Shown: piece after piece, positions 6,834 to 16,824 of the stretch
Layout of the letters: each line of letters starts with the position of its first letter
Position numbering within the stretch: position 1 is the first letter of the stretch
Notes under the pieces: generated by a model
Told to the model about the DNA's origin: nothing
Database searches by the model: none
Seen by the model: only the letters and a program-made list of their open reading frames with translations
Virus record (IMG/VR): IMGVR_UViG_3300043777_000056
Location: 1 to 64,000 of that record
DNA length: 64,000 nt
From: a virus
Reading direction: 5' to 3' (one strand)
Program-made: the position numbers and the translations under genes

Positions 6834-7737
6834 GTATCTCCGCCCCCGACGTCCTGACAGTCAGATCGGCATCTGCCAGCGCAGCGGCCAGAAGATGTAC
6901 CGCAGTGACATGGTAGAGGACGGCATGGTCAAGGGATTGCTGGTGCATCCCGACTGGTGGGAGGAATACCATCCGCAGCTTTTGCCGCCTCCGATGCGCC
7001 CTGACGGCTTACCGAAGCGCAGGCCCGCGCCTGATGACACGTTCCCAATGCAGCCCGGTGTGCTCACTGGTACAGCCGGCGATGGCGGTATAGAGCTGAC
7101 GTGGACGCCATTCGGATTGGCTGGATCGGGCTCGCAGATTGAAGCCTACAACGTTTGGCGTTCGACCAATAGCGGCGAGTCGTTCTCGCTGCTAGCGACT
7201 CTTCCGGTAACTCCAACGGTGATCATCACGACACCGCAGGCAGAATTCAAAGAACCGTTTGAGTACGAGCAACCGTTCGTAGATGCGACCGCACAAAATG
7301 GCTATCAGTACTACGTCCAGGGCGTGCAGATACATGGACAGAGCACCGTCAGTAACACCGTCACGGCATCGCTGGTAGCCACGACGTTCGACATCATCAT
7401 AGGCGGTAACCTTGGCGAATTCTTTGGCTATGACAACACCAACCTTGGACCATTCGGCAGTATCACGACAGGCGGACTATCGCCTTATGGGACGATTGTC
7501 CAGGTGGTTGCGCAGGAAGGTGAAGACCTAGCTCCGCGCCTAATCATCAACAACACTGTGGCACCACCACAGAACGCCTTTACTACGTTTACGCTGATCG
7601 ATACGAATGGCAGCCATATCGTAAGGTTATCGTCCTCGGCGCAGTACAGTGCGAATGGCGGGCAGGCTTCGTGGACTTGGTTTGGCGGATTGCCTGCCGG
7701 GACAATTGGCGGCACTTGGGTAATCAGCTTCGCATAG
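6826..7737 (+). CDS. Virion structural protein with FN3-like domain
   Basis: 303 residues. The N-terminal 70 residues (ICQRSGQKMYRSDMVEDG, then LVHPDWWEEYHPQ) are proline- and tryptophan-rich. Residues about 75-185 look like a fibronectin type III or immunoglobulin-like fold (GGIELTWTPF, YNVWRSTNSG, YQYYVQG). The rest is beta-rich and ends in WVISFA. Such proteins decorate tails or baseplates and may touch the cell surface. The ATG overlaps the preceding stop, keeping the translational chain. Confidence 0.6.
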   Translation: MPKYLRPRRPDSQIGICQRSGQKMYRSDMVEDGMVKGLLVHPDWWEEYHPQLLPPPMRPDGLPKRRPAPDDTFPMQPGVLTGTAGDGGIELTWTPFGLAGSGSQIEAYNVWRSTNSGESFSLLATLPVTPTVIITTPQAEFKEPFEYEQPFVDATAQNGYQYYVQGVQIHGQSTVSNTVTASLVATTFDIIIGGNLGEFFGYDNTNLGPFGSITTGGLSPYGTIVQVVAQEGEDLAPRLIINNTVAPPQNAFTTFTLIDTNGSHIVRLSSSAQYSANGGQASWTWFGGLPAGTIGGTWVISFA

Positions 7738-7746
7738 GAACGGGAC

Positions 7747-8796
7747 ATGTCAGAGATATACACATTCGGCTCACTCGCAGTAGCGCTGCAAGTATGGAGC
7801 GAAGACTTCTCGACTGACTTCGTCAACAACCTTGACGACATCATCCAGAAGGGCGAACAGCGTTGCCTGCGCGATCTAGATCTAGACAACCTTGACTTCC
7901 AGTCAACGACAACGGCCATCAGCCAGAGCACCGGGCTGGTAGCGAAGCCCGGTAACCTGATCCGCGAGCGCGACGTGGTCGTGCAAAATGCCACGCCGGC
8001 AGTGATAGCGATCCTGCGCAAGCGGTCATGGGGCTTCATCCAAGAGTACGGGCTGGGAGCGCCCGTGGCTGGTGTTCCGTTGTACTACGGCGAGAACGAT
8101 CCGCTTAACTGGCTGGTTACACCGCTGCCTAGCGCTGCGTATACGCTCCTGGTGCGTGGCATCTATACCCCGCCGCTACTGGGCGACAACGATCAGACGA
8201 ACTCTCCTGCGGCAACTGCGGCCTCACAGCACTGTACCGCGAACACTGCTCTAACTCTCACCGCATCGCCATACATACCGCCGGCCAACGCTGACGCAAG
8301 TCCAGGCGCAATCCAGGTGGCACTGACCAGTACTGGCAACATGTCGGCAAACACGTTCACGATTGTGGGTCTAGATACAGACGGTAACTCACTGACTGTC
8401 GCCATTGCCGGGCCCAATGCCGGCTTCGTGCAGACGACTGACTTCTTCTCACAGGTGAATAGCATCACGCCTAGCGTGACTGACGGCGTCAATCTAGTAA
8501 CGGCTGGATACTACAGCCAGAACACCACATGGATGAGCACCCGCTATCCCGATCTACTGTTCGAGTCATGCCAGATAGACGCCTGCGAGTTTCTGAAGCG
8601 ATTCTCGGCCCGAGCGGTCGCTCAAAACGAGTACAACGCTAAACTGGCCGACGTACAGACCCAAGTCCGCCTGCTCAAGCGCAGCGACTTGGATGACTTG
8701 TTCATACAGCGTCAGCTGGCGAATGGTCCGGGTAGCAATGCACCGTTGCCGCCGGCAGCGCCAGGGGCGCAGGCACCAGTACCGGGAGCGCAGTAA
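7747..8796 (+). CDS. Tail adaptor-like protein with inserted Ig-like domain
   Basis: 349 residues. The N-terminal helix-rich part (MSEIYTFGSLAVALQVWS, DDIIQKGEQRCLRDLDLD) and C-terminal part (FESCQIDACEFLKRFSAR) resemble podovirus adaptor or connector proteins. Residues about 165-260 form a separate beta-rich unit (NTFTIVGLDTDGNSLTVA IAGPN) that closely matches a segment of the 10684-12906 protein. The C-terminus is a flexible Pro/Ala tail. The ribosome site is GGAACGGGAC. The function is inferred from position and pattern. Confidence 0.6.
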   Translation: MSEIYTFGSLAVALQVWSEDFSTDFVNNLDDIIQKGEQRCLRDLDLDNLDFQSTTTAISQSTGLVAKPGNLIRERDVVVQNATPAVIAILRKRSWGFIQEYGLGAPVAGVPLYYGENDPLNWLVTPLPSAAYTLLVRGIYTPPLLGDNDQTNSPAATAASQHCTANTALTLTASPYIPPANADASPGAIQVALTSTGNMSANTFTIVGLDTDGNSLTVAIAGPNAGFVQTTDFFSQVNSITPSVTDGVNLVTAGYYSQNTTWMSTRYPDLLFESCQIDACEFLKRFSARAVAQNEYNAKLADVQTQVRLLKRSDLDDLFIQRQLANGPGSNAPLPPAAPGAQAPVPGAQ

Positions 8797-8993
8797 TGGC
8801 GACAGTAGACGAGATCAAAACACTTGCCGCGAGTGAAGCGGCATCATCGGCTGTGATACTTGGCGGTCTTACCGCAGTTGTGTCAAAGCTACCTGTAGAG
8901 CTGAATAGCGAGCAACGCCGATTGATCCGCGCCGCGCGAGAGTCATACGCCGCGTACCACGATCAGATCAGTGAGCTTGTCACGAGGTTCTAA
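8796..8993 (+). CDS. Hypothetical protein, 65 aa
   Basis: Begins MATVDEIKTLAASEAA and is almost wholly helical, with a hydrophobic stretch AVILGGLTAVVSKLPV. It is coupled to its neighbours by stop/start overlaps on both sides. It could be a small assembly factor; no family recognised. Confidence 0.5.
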   Translation: MATVDEIKTLAASEAASSAVILGGLTAVVSKLPVELNSEQRRLIRAARESYAAYHDQISELVTRF

Positions 8994-10678
8994 TGCCGTC
9001 TGATCAATTCAGTACGCTGCTCCGCATCCTTGAGATGGCGGATGGCAACGATGACAATACATGGGGCGACAATACCAACACGAACCTGAATCTGTTGGAG
9101 CAGGCGATTGCCAAGCAGACCCAGCTGACTCTGTCCCAGTTCACCGGCAACCAGTACACGCTGACGACTCTAGATGGACAGGCGGACGACTCGCGTGCCA
9201 TAGGCATTACACTGACGGGCGCACTTACAGCAAACGTTGAAATCATCTTCCCGAACATTGCGCGGCTGATGGTGTTCAACAACCAATGCACCAACAACCT
9301 TTCGGCCAGTAACCCCAACGGCTTTACCGTCACGCTGCAGACATCCAGCCCGAGCGCCACTGCCATAGTGACTGCCGGCGTACAGACAATCTTCTGCGAT
9401 GCCGCTGAGAACATCTACCAAATTGATCCGCCTGCCGCGCGTCTCGCGGTACTGGATGAGTACGAGCAGTTCCAAGTCAACACGGCATGGAAGCCATTCG
9501 CTCTTACCTTCGGCAACACTATCAACATCGATCCGTCAGTAGCGCGCAAGTTCAGTCTGATCCTAACCGGCACGCCTACCAATCCGCTGACGTTCACTGC
9601 GGGTAACTCAACATCGCTACCAAATGGTCAGGCTGGACTGTTGGACGGCACTGAGTTTGACTTGCTTCTGGTTCAGGACGCTACCGGGTCGCGCACAGTG
9701 CAGTGGCCGACAAACGTGAAGTGGCCGAACGACGTCACGCCAACATTGACCGCTGTAGGCAATGGCGCAGATCTGATCACGATGAAGTGGTTCGCCGGCA
9801 GCGCCACATGGTTCGGTTCGATACAGCAGGGATACAACCCGAGCGGAACGGCCGGAACTCAGCACACGATCAACATCATCTACAATCAGGTGGATTGGCA
9901 GTTGGCTGGCCAGATTCCGGGCCTAACCGGCACACCTACCGTCAATATCAATGTCCTTCAGGGCATCATCGTTGAAGGATCAAGCATCAACCTGTCATCT
10001 CTCAATCTAGCGAATAGCGGGCTTCCTTCTGGCTCGATCATCAACCTATTCGTCAGCGGTAGCGTGGTCGGCAAAGGTGGAGACGGGGGAGACGGTGGTT
10101 ACTTCATTGGCGATACCAATTTCGGTATAGGACTTGCTCCGCGTCCTGGTCAACATGGCGGCACTGCTATCATAGGTCCAGGCGCTGGGTACACGTTCAA
10201 CCTGACGGTTCAGACCACGGGTAAAGTGCTTCCAGGCGGCGGTGGTGGTGGTGGCGGCGGCTGGACAGCTGCGGCTCCAGCTGCGGTCAATGCGGCCAGT
10301 GGTGGTGGCGGCGCGGGCGCTGGTGGCTTTGGAGGCAAGGGTGGAAAAGGCTATACGATTGGGCAATCTACGTTCGTTAGCTCCACGGACGGAGGCGACA
10401 GTGCTCCGGGACCAAATTCGACGCCAGGGTCAGGAGGCAATGGTGCGCAAAGCGGTACGGCGAGCGCTGGCTCAGGCGGCGCGGGCGGCGCGTTCGGCGC
10501 AGCAGGAACAGTCGGCACAAGTCCAACAGGCGACACCGTAACTCAGGCTGGCGCTACATTTGGCGCTGGCGGATGGTCAGTCAACAACAACAACGTCTCG
10601 TACACTCAAAACATACTGGGCGTCAAAGACGGTTCGGACTACGCTGGTAGCGGGACGCAAAACTATCCGTTCTGGTAA
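8993..10678 (+). CDS. Glycine-rich tail fibre / adhesin
   Basis: 561 residues. The N-terminal third is beta-rich with a phage-fibre look (DDNTWGDNTNTNLNLLEQAI). From about residue 355 there are long glycine-rich runs (GGDGGDGGYFIG, a nine-glycine run near residue 415, GGGGAGAGGFGGKGGKG). Glycine-rich receptor-binding domains with polyglycine II packing are known in phage adhesins (for example the S16-type gp38). The C-terminus ends GSDYAGSGTQNYPFW. It probably contributes to host recognition. Start overlaps the previous stop (TAATG). Confidence 0.75.
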   Translation: MPSDQFSTLLRILEMADGNDDNTWGDNTNTNLNLLEQAIAKQTQLTLSQFTGNQYTLTTLDGQADDSRAIGITLTGALTANVEIIFPNIARLMVFNNQCTNNLSASNPNGFTVTLQTSSPSATAIVTAGVQTIFCDAAENIYQIDPPAARLAVLDEYEQFQVNTAWKPFALTFGNTINIDPSVARKFSLILTGTPTNPLTFTAGNSTSLPNGQAGLLDGTEFDLLLVQDATGSRTVQWPTNVKWPNDVTPTLTAVGNGADLITMKWFAGSATWFGSIQQGYNPSGTAGTQHTINIIYNQVDWQLAGQIPGLTGTPTVNINVLQGIIVEGSSINLSSLNLANSGLPSGSIINLFVSGSVVGKGGDGGDGGYFIGDTNFGIGLAPRPGQHGGTAIIGPGAGYTFNLTVQTTGKVLPGGGGGGGGGWTAAAPAAVNAASGGGGAGAGGFGGKGGKGYTIGQSTFVSSTDGGDSAPGPNSTPGSGGNGAQSGTASAGSGGAGGAFGAAGTVGTSPTGDTVTQAGATFGAGGWSVNNNNVSYTQNILGVKDGSDYAGSGTQNYPFW

Positions 10679-10683
10679 GCGCT

Positions 10684-12906
10684 ATGCAGAACCAGCCGGA
10701 AGTCAGCCACGTCACAATCAAACCAGTTCCGGGAATGTTCACGGAACTCACAGCGCGCGGATCACTAGATCGGTGGGTATCTGGTCAGCTAGTTCGCTTC
10801 CATGACGGCCAGCCCCAGAAGATTGGCGGGTGGCAGAACACGCTGTTCACTGGCGGCCCGGTAATCGGCATCCCGCGCTCATCCCATATTTGGAACGACC
10901 TTAACGGCCAGGAATGGATCGCATTCGGCACTGGCGCAAAGCTATACCTGATAAGCCTGAATGTCCTCTATGACATCACACCACTACGCAGGCAAGTAGG
11001 GCTAGCAGGACCATTCGCTGCCAACGGTACGAATCTGTTGACAGTCACTGATCCATCACATGGCGCTCAGAACGGCGACTGGGTGCGGTTCACTACCACG
11101 GGCGTTGACAGTAATCCGATTCTTGGTCTGGTGTATTCGGCCAACAACAGTGTAGTCGCCAACACGCCGCTAACGTTGCGCGCTTCGCCGACAGTGTTCA
11201 GCAACACCATTGCCAGTGACTTCACGCTTGTATCGACCAGCAATCTGAGTGGTGTCAACTTCACCATCGTTGGCACTGATTGGCGCGGCAATCCTCAGGC
11301 TGTGACTATCGCAGGCCCCAACAACGGTTCTGTAATCACCAACAGCGAATGGGGCAGCATCATCAGCATTACGCCGAATGCTAGCAACTCTGGACAGGTG
11401 TCTGTAGGCGCTACGACGAATGGCCAGTTCATGGTGCAGAACTCGAATGCCCAGACGTATCAGATTGAGCTTCCTACTGGAGTAGCTGAGGGCACTGCCA
11501 ATCTAGGCGGTACTGCGACAGCTCAGTACGACATCACCGCAGGACTTGACAACCAAGGTTTCTATTTCGGATGGGGAGCAGGCACATGGGGACTGGGAAC
11601 ATGGGGAACAGCCCGTACAGCGGCCAACGGATCTTTTTCGGATATGGTTCAGCCATTGCGGCTGTGGTCCTTAGACAACTGGGGGCAGGGATTGATAGCT
11701 GGAATCCGCAACGGCTCGACGTACTATTGGGATCGAAACACCGGCCCGAACGCGCGAGCGGTAGATATTTCGGTCAACCCTGAATTCCCGAACAATCCAG
11801 GGGCACCAGTGAACAGTCTATGGACGCTGGTGAGCAACACCAACCAGCAGCTGGTCACACTTGGAAGCTCTCATGACGGCATCAACGATGCGCTGTACAT
11901 CGCGATCAGCGATATCGATGACTTTACCGACTTCACTCCGAGCGACACCAATAGCGCCTACACAGGACGCTTGAGCGCTGGATCCAAGATCGTCTCCGCA
12001 GTCAAGACTCGCACCGGCATCCTCGTTGAGACTGATACCGCTGCATTCCTACTGCAGCCTAATGCGTCAACTGTATTCGCCAGCCAGCAAATCGCAGATG
12101 AGACGACAATCTTGTCTCCGAATGCAGCGATAGACGTCAACGGCACTTGCTACATCATGGGACTTCGCAAGTGGTACGAGTATGACGGCGTGTACCGCGA
12201 GCTTCCTTCCGATGTCTGGTCACAGGTGTGGGGCAAGACGCCTGCCTATCCAGGCATCAACACTGCGATGTTCGACAAAGTATGGACGTGGCACAACGAC
12301 CAGTGGCCTGAAGTATGGTGGTTCTACGTGTCTGCCGGCGGCACCGAGATAGACAGCTACGTCATCCTGAACTACAAGGACAAACACTGGAGCTTCGGCC
12401 AGCTAAGCCGTACCGGCGGCACCAAGAGCAGCACCTTTACTGGATTCCCGATGGCATTCGACACCACGGGCAACATGTACTCACACGAGAATGGCGTAGA
12501 TGGACAGACATTCCAGGGCTCGACCATTCCGATTACGAGCTTCGTCACCAGCTACGATATCCAGACCGTGCAGCGCTCCCCGTATGGCGCAGTGACGCCG
12601 GGTCGCGGTCTTGCGTACAACGAAGGTGCCGAGCAGATCCACATCAGCGCGGTCATTCCAGACATCATCTATCAGACCGGGCAGATGACACTGACCATCA
12701 AGACTAAGCGCTATCCGCAAGGCGCATACGTCATCAAGGGTCCATACTCGATCAATCCAGCCCCGCAGGCGAGCGATCAGAATCAGTTCCTTAGCGTCCG
12801 CGCGCGCGGCAAGCTCGCAAACTTCACCTTTGGCAGCAGTGCGCTTGGCGCTGACTGGCGCATCGGCAACTTCACTTTTCTGACTCAGGACGACGGCGAG
12901 CGATAG
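10684..12906 (+). CDS. Large tail protein, nozzle / gp10-like candidate
   Basis: 740 residues, beginning MQNQPEVSHVTIKPVPGMF. The early part (SLDRWVSGQLVRFHDGQPQK IGGWQN) and repeated W-rich beta segments suggest a tail-nozzle or P22 gp10-type hub protein. Residues about 150-260 contain a copy of the Ig-like unit also found in the 7747-8796 protein. No enzymatic motif is seen. It lies between two fibre genes. Moderately sure of a structural role, less of the exact one. Confidence 0.65.
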   Translation: MQNQPEVSHVTIKPVPGMFTELTARGSLDRWVSGQLVRFHDGQPQKIGGWQNTLFTGGPVIGIPRSSHIWNDLNGQEWIAFGTGAKLYLISLNVLYDITPLRRQVGLAGPFAANGTNLLTVTDPSHGAQNGDWVRFTTTGVDSNPILGLVYSANNSVVANTPLTLRASPTVFSNTIASDFTLVSTSNLSGVNFTIVGTDWRGNPQAVTIAGPNNGSVITNSEWGSIISITPNASNSGQVSVGATTNGQFMVQNSNAQTYQIELPTGVAEGTANLGGTATAQYDITAGLDNQGFYFGWGAGTWGLGTWGTARTAANGSFSDMVQPLRLWSLDNWGQGLIAGIRNGSTYYWDRNTGPNARAVDISVNPEFPNNPGAPVNSLWTLVSNTNQQLVTLGSSHDGINDALYIAISDIDDFTDFTPSDTNSAYTGRLSAGSKIVSAVKTRTGILVETDTAAFLLQPNASTVFASQQIADETTILSPNAAIDVNGTCYIMGLRKWYEYDGVYRELPSDVWSQVWGKTPAYPGINTAMFDKVWTWHNDQWPEVWWFYVSAGGTEIDSYVILNYKDKHWSFGQLSRTGGTKSSTFTGFPMAFDTTGNMYSHENGVDGQTFQGSTIPITSFVTSYDIQTVQRSPYGAVTPGRGLAYNEGAEQIHISAVIPDIIYQTGQMTLTIKTKRYPQGAYVIKGPYSINPAPQASDQNQFLSVRARGKLANFTFGSSALGADWRIGNFTFLTQDDGER

Positions 12907-12927
12907 CCGGCGGGGGATACTTCCGCC

Positions 12928-14412
12928 ATGGGCGCTACGCAATCACTCAATCTGCTGTCGATACAGTTCCAGGCAACGGACATGGCCAACAATGGCCTAG
13001 GTCTGATAGCCAAGCTCAACCGTATCAATCAGGACATAGACCAGATAGCCGCTGCCGTAAATGCCAACGCAGCGGTAGCCGCAGAGGCGGCCGATAACGC
13101 GATTGACTTTGCGGACCCAACTGGCCTAGTTGGCATCGAGGCTGTTGACGGAACTGCTACGACTGCCATGCGTAGCGATGCGGCGCCACGCATCGATCAG
13201 AACATGCAGCCCAACTGGACTAACACGCATCTGTGGACGCAGGGCTCGCTAGGCACCAATCTACTCAACATAGTCACGTACCAAAACACCACGCTGGCAA
13301 CCTCGACCACTCAGCAGTTCTCGCCGCGCATAGCTTTCATGGGACAGGGATGGACTGGCGCCGCGAGTCAGCAGCGCGGATTCTCTATGGGCGCGCGCCC
13401 CGTAGGTACTAATGATGTCCTGTGGGTGATCAGCGTGCAGGTTGGGGTGGGCCTGTTTCAGGACGTGTTCGCCATCAATTCGCAAGGCTTTATTACGCTC
13501 TCGACATGGCAGGGCAACACGATTGCTGCTCAGTATGGCGGTACTGGCAACAATGCATATGTGATCGGCGACCTTCTGTACGCAAGCGCAACTGCGGCAC
13601 TGACCAGACTCGCGGCCCCAACTGATAATCAGCAGCGCGTCCTGACGTCACAAAGTGTCGGCGGACAGCCGCAACCGCCGGCATGGACTCCAACCAACTC
13701 GCTATTGATACCGGGCGCAAACATTGTGGGTCCGCCACCTACCCCGTTCTGGGTGGATGACGTCGAGGAGCCGATAGTAATTCCAGGGCCGCCGGGGCCA
13801 TCTGGAGCGCAGGGCGCTCAGGGCCCTCCAGGACCGGCTGGCGAGGACGGAGCGGACGGCGATCCAGGGCCCCCAGGGGCAGCAGGCCCTGCCGGCGCGA
13901 ACGGCGCCACGGGCCCCCAAGGGCCTCCTGGACAGCAGGGCGTCCAGGGTGAAGATGGTGATGAGGGTCCGCACGGCCCTCCAGGCGCAATAGGGCCTCA
14001 AGGTCCGCAGGGCATTCAGGGCGTCTCGGGGCCGGCGGGACCGGCTGGCGAGGATGGTACCGATGGCGACCAGGGCCCTCCAGGGTTACCCGGATCCACT
14101 GGCGCGACAGGGGCCACTGGTGCCGCAGGACCACAAGGCCCTCCAGGGCCGGCGGGTGAGGATGGGGCAGACGGTGAGCCGGGCCCGCCGGGATCCAATG
14201 GTGCTACTGGAGCGGCTGGAGTACCGGGAGCTGCAGGGCCTCCGGGAATACAAGGCGAGGACGGCGAGGATACGACAAGTGCATACCCTCCAGGACTGAC
14301 CTATGGAGCGGGGCCGCCGCAGTTCGTACTGACATCTTCCGGTCCAGGAAGCACCCCGACATGGCAGTTCAGGCAGGATAGCTTTTTCACGGGTTATGGC
14401 GGTGGAGCATAA
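12928..14412 (+). CDS. Collagen-like tail fibre
   Basis: 494 residues. The N-terminal 280 residues are fibre-like ([20 protein letters not shown] near the start, then beta-rich). From about residue 286 to 446 the sequence is an interrupted Gly-X-Y repeat rich in GPP and GPA triplets, with the module GPAGEDGxDGxPGPPG recurring. Such segments form a collagen triple helix, so the fibre is probably a trimer. A short C-terminal domain follows. The first ATG (12928) is preceded by a GGCGG / CCGCC hairpin containing GGGGGA; a second ATG at 12979 is an alternative. A 2OG-oxygenase gene lies 4 kb downstream. Confidence 0.85.
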   Translation: MGATQSLNLLSIQFQATDMANNGLGLIAKLNRINQDIDQIAAAVNANAAVAAEAADNAIDFADPTGLVGIEAVDGTATTAMRSDAAPRIDQNMQPNWTNTHLWTQGSLGTNLLNIVTYQNTTLATSTTQQFSPRIAFMGQGWTGAASQQRGFSMGARPVGTNDVLWVISVQVGVGLFQDVFAINSQGFITLSTWQGNTIAAQYGGTGNNAYVIGDLLYASATAALTRLAAPTDNQQRVLTSQSVGGQPQPPAWTPTNSLLIPGANIVGPPPTPFWVDDVEEPIVIPGPPGPSGAQGAQGPPGPAGEDGADGDPGPPGAAGPAGANGATGPQGPPGQQGVQGEDGDEGPHGPPGAIGPQGPQGIQGVSGPAGPAGEDGTDGDQGPPGLPGSTGATGATGAAGPQGPPGPAGEDGADGEPGPPGSNGATGAAGVPGAAGPPGIQGEDGEDTTSAYPPGLTYGAGPPQFVLTSSGPGSTPTWQFRQDSFFTGYGGGA

Positions 14413-14835
14413 ATGGCTAACGCAAATGCACCGATGTTCATTCAAGTCATCCAGACATGGGCATTTCAGCTTGTCAATGGCACGGGCACCACAATCACAA
14501 CTGTGGCTACCGCCGGCAATCAAGGCTCAAAGGTCGAAGACATCAACATCAGCAATAACGACAGTACCACTGCCTACACGCTTTCCATATGGATCAATGA
14601 CGGTACCACCAGTCATCTGTGGACCACTCTGACCATTCCTATCAGCGCTGGCGCGGCAGTGGGAACTCCCCCGGTGTCAGTGTTCAAGAGCACACAATGT
14701 CCAGGTATACCGCTCGACTCGAACGGTAATCCGTACATCTACTTGAAGGCAGGATACAAGTTGCAGGTATCTGTGAGCGTGGCCGTGACATCCGGCAAAG
14801 CCGTGGACGTGGTTGCGACTGGCGGCGACTTCTAA
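14413..14835 (+). CDS. Tail-associated structural protein, 140 aa
   Basis: Begins MANANAPMFIQVIQTWAF immediately after the collagen-like gene. A beta-rich sequence (TITTVATAGNQGSKVEDINI, YTLSIWINDG) suggests a small beta-sandwich, perhaps a fibre tip or chaperone. Its stop overlaps the next start. No family recognised. Confidence 0.55.
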   Translation: MANANAPMFIQVIQTWAFQLVNGTGTTITTVATAGNQGSKVEDINISNNDSTTAYTLSIWINDGTTSHLWTTLTIPISAGAAVGTPPVSVFKSTQCPGIPLDSNGNPYIYLKAGYKLQVSVSVAVTSGKAVDVVATGGDF

Positions 14836-16445
14836 TGAGCGATGTAGGTGCTAACCCAAAACCTGCTGGCGTGGCAAGCATTGGGTACAAGCTTGGTGCC
14901 AGCCCTGTCAACAATGTTGAGCTGGTATCAAGTCCAGGAGTGGCAACCACATTCTTGCGTAGCGATGTCACGCTTGCACTAGACCAGAGTATCAGCCCGA
15001 CGATGACTGGCAACTGGACGTTTACGCCCGGTAGCGGCGTAGCAATAGTTGTTAACGAGGTAGTAGGTTCGGACGGCGTACAAATATTTGCAGGCAGCGG
15101 TAGCGCGACAGATAGATCGCTAAACGTCGTCTTTAGCGGACACTACAATCTATTGAACGTTTTTAACGACGGCCACGGCCTACTAGGCTTCAATGGCAGT
15201 GCCAACACTATAACTTGGGCAGCTACCGGAGCTGTCGCAATCGCATCACCACCTACAGCTGTTACCGCGCTTACGATCAATGGCGCTTCTAGCGCTACCA
15301 TAGCGTTACTGAACGGCGCTAATGCTGCTGGCGGGATAGTGACCTTCCAGACTGCTGGGGTCTCATACGCCGATATAGGTACGGGAGTAGCGATTGCTGC
15401 TGGCGCTCCCGCATCAGTCTTTGCGATTTCTGCGCGTGCTGGCAACACCCTGTACCTTTGCGTAGACGGTGGTAATCCAGCGATTCAAATCGCACAGGCT
15501 GGAAACATAACGGTAGTAGCGCCTAGTAGCGGCACGGCAGTTGCTATCAGCGCCAACGATAATACTTCGGCGATGCTCTTTAACGAAGCGTCAGCTACAG
15601 ATGGATACTACATAGGCTTTGAGCAGGTAGGTTCACTTAAAGGCTTGATAGGCGTTGGTCCTATATGCATCACAGGTGCTACTGTAGCATCAACTAATTT
15701 AGTAGCCGGTATAGCTTCAGCGTCAGATTTCCTTAACTTCAGCGCCAACGGCGGCAGTAGCATACAGATGCAGCTTGCTCCTGCTGGCCTTACTATCAAT
15801 ACCACCGCCAGCAATAACCAAGGTTTAAGTATCTTGGGTAATTTTGCTTCAGCTCCTGTGGGGTTTAAAGTTGTAAACTCGGCTACCGGCGCAAGTACAG
15901 CTGCAACAGGCGTCTTCGACATGGGTGACGGGATAAACTTCCTGACCCTGCAATTCCAGAACGCCGGCAACACCGCTAACCCGGAGACAGGTGGCCCAAC
16001 CGGGCTTTCGGGGTTGATAGGTACGAACTTCAACGGCCCGCTAAGCCTATTCACGAACGGCGTTGAGCAGATGAGAATTCTTGGGGGTGGTGGCGTTGTT
16101 CACAACTCCATAAGTGGTGTCACTAGTCTTCAGGTTAATGGAGGCCTAGCGCGTCCCGTGACTGCTACGAAAACAGCAAACTATACGATGCTGGTTTCTG
16201 ATACATATCTGATCTTCAACGGCTCTGCTTCGATCACGTTGACACTACTATCTGCTTCTAGTTTTCCAGGTCGAGAAGTTCTTGTAAAAACCATAGCAGC
16301 AGAAACAGTTGTTAGCGCCTCATCGAATGTTCGTCCTATCAGTTCTGCAACAGCTGGAACTGCCATTCTTGCGGCAACGGCCGGCGCGTGGGCGCTGCTG
16401 GTCTCGGATGGAACTGATTGGGTTATAATGGCCAATGGAACCTAA
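14835..16445 (+). CDS. Tail fibre-like protein, 536 aa
   Basis: Begins MSDVGANPKPAGVASIGYKL. It is low-charge, alanine/glycine/serine-rich with repeated beta-strand signatures (ALTINGASSATIALLNGANA, AGNITVVAPSSGTAVAI), typical of phage fibre shafts. The segment TFLRSDVTLALDQSISPTMT NW resembles a linker common in tail fibres. It has no chaperone or peptidase domain at the C-terminus. Confidence 0.65.
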   Translation: MSDVGANPKPAGVASIGYKLGASPVNNVELVSSPGVATTFLRSDVTLALDQSISPTMTGNWTFTPGSGVAIVVNEVVGSDGVQIFAGSGSATDRSLNVVFSGHYNLLNVFNDGHGLLGFNGSANTITWAATGAVAIASPPTAVTALTINGASSATIALLNGANAAGGIVTFQTAGVSYADIGTGVAIAAGAPASVFAISARAGNTLYLCVDGGNPAIQIAQAGNITVVAPSSGTAVAISANDNTSAMLFNEASATDGYYIGFEQVGSLKGLIGVGPICITGATVASTNLVAGIASASDFLNFSANGGSSIQMQLAPAGLTINTTASNNQGLSILGNFASAPVGFKVVNSATGASTAATGVFDMGDGINFLTLQFQNAGNTANPETGGPTGLSGLIGTNFNGPLSLFTNGVEQMRILGGGGVVHNSISGVTSLQVNGGLARPVTATKTANYTMLVSDTYLIFNGSASITLTLLSASSFPGREVLVKTIAAETVVSASSNVRPISSATAGTAILAATAGAWALLVSDGTDWVIMANGT

Positions 16446-16457
16446 CAGGAAGCGAAC

Positions 16458-16781
16458 ATGAAATACGACTTCAACGTCACACTCAAGAATCTTTCCGGCA
16501 AGTACATAACCCAGCAGCAGGATGGATCTGTGCTTACCGCCTGGGACGCAATCGTTCAAGCTCTCAGCGTTGCTGAGCAGGGCGCGTCGGTTGACAAGAA
16601 GTTCAAATCATATCGCATAGCACTCAAGGTGTACGAGGCCAGCGAGAAGAATGAGCTTGTCGAGCTGACCATCGAAGAAACGAAGCAGATCAAGGATGCT
16701 GTCGCCGCAGGCTGGCCGCCCGTAGTCATGGGCCGGATCTTTGATCTAATCGAAAATACCGCCCCCGAATCGAAGTCGTAA
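16458..16781 (+). CDS. Hypothetical protein, 107 aa, small fibre-region protein
   Basis: Begins MKYDFNVTLKNLSGKYI after CAGGAAG. It has a beta-hairpin-like start, then helices (ELVELTIEETKQIKDAVAAG). The pattern of a short beta region followed by a helix with an IEE-type acidic patch occurs in small proteins next to phage tail genes. Function unknown. Confidence 0.6.
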   Translation: MKYDFNVTLKNLSGKYITQQQDGSVLTAWDAIVQALSVAEQGASVDKKFKSYRIALKVYEASEKNELVELTIEETKQIKDAVAAGWPPVVMGRIFDLIENTAPESKS

Positions 16782-16788
16782 CACCCTG

Positions 16789-16824
16789 TGCTTGTAGTAT
16801 CCCGGTTACTAGCCGGGGTACTAC
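16789..16824 (+). promoter_or_regulatory. Hairpin abutting the start of the 16825 gene
   Basis: GTAGTAtCCCGG pairs with CCGGGgTACTAC across a 7-base loop and ends at the ATG. The only plausible ribosome site (GGGG) is inside the stem, so it may limit translation of the next gene. Confidence 0.5.

Noticed and set aside
10242-10541. Arg/Ala-rich plus-strand frame inside the glycine-rich fibre
   Set aside because: It arises from the glycine-codon repeats in the fibre frame; no start signal.
13783-14265. Repeated GC-rich units, first considered as a CRISPR or tandem DNA repeat
   Set aside because: They are collagen-like Gly-X-Y codons in frame, without spacer-repeat order.
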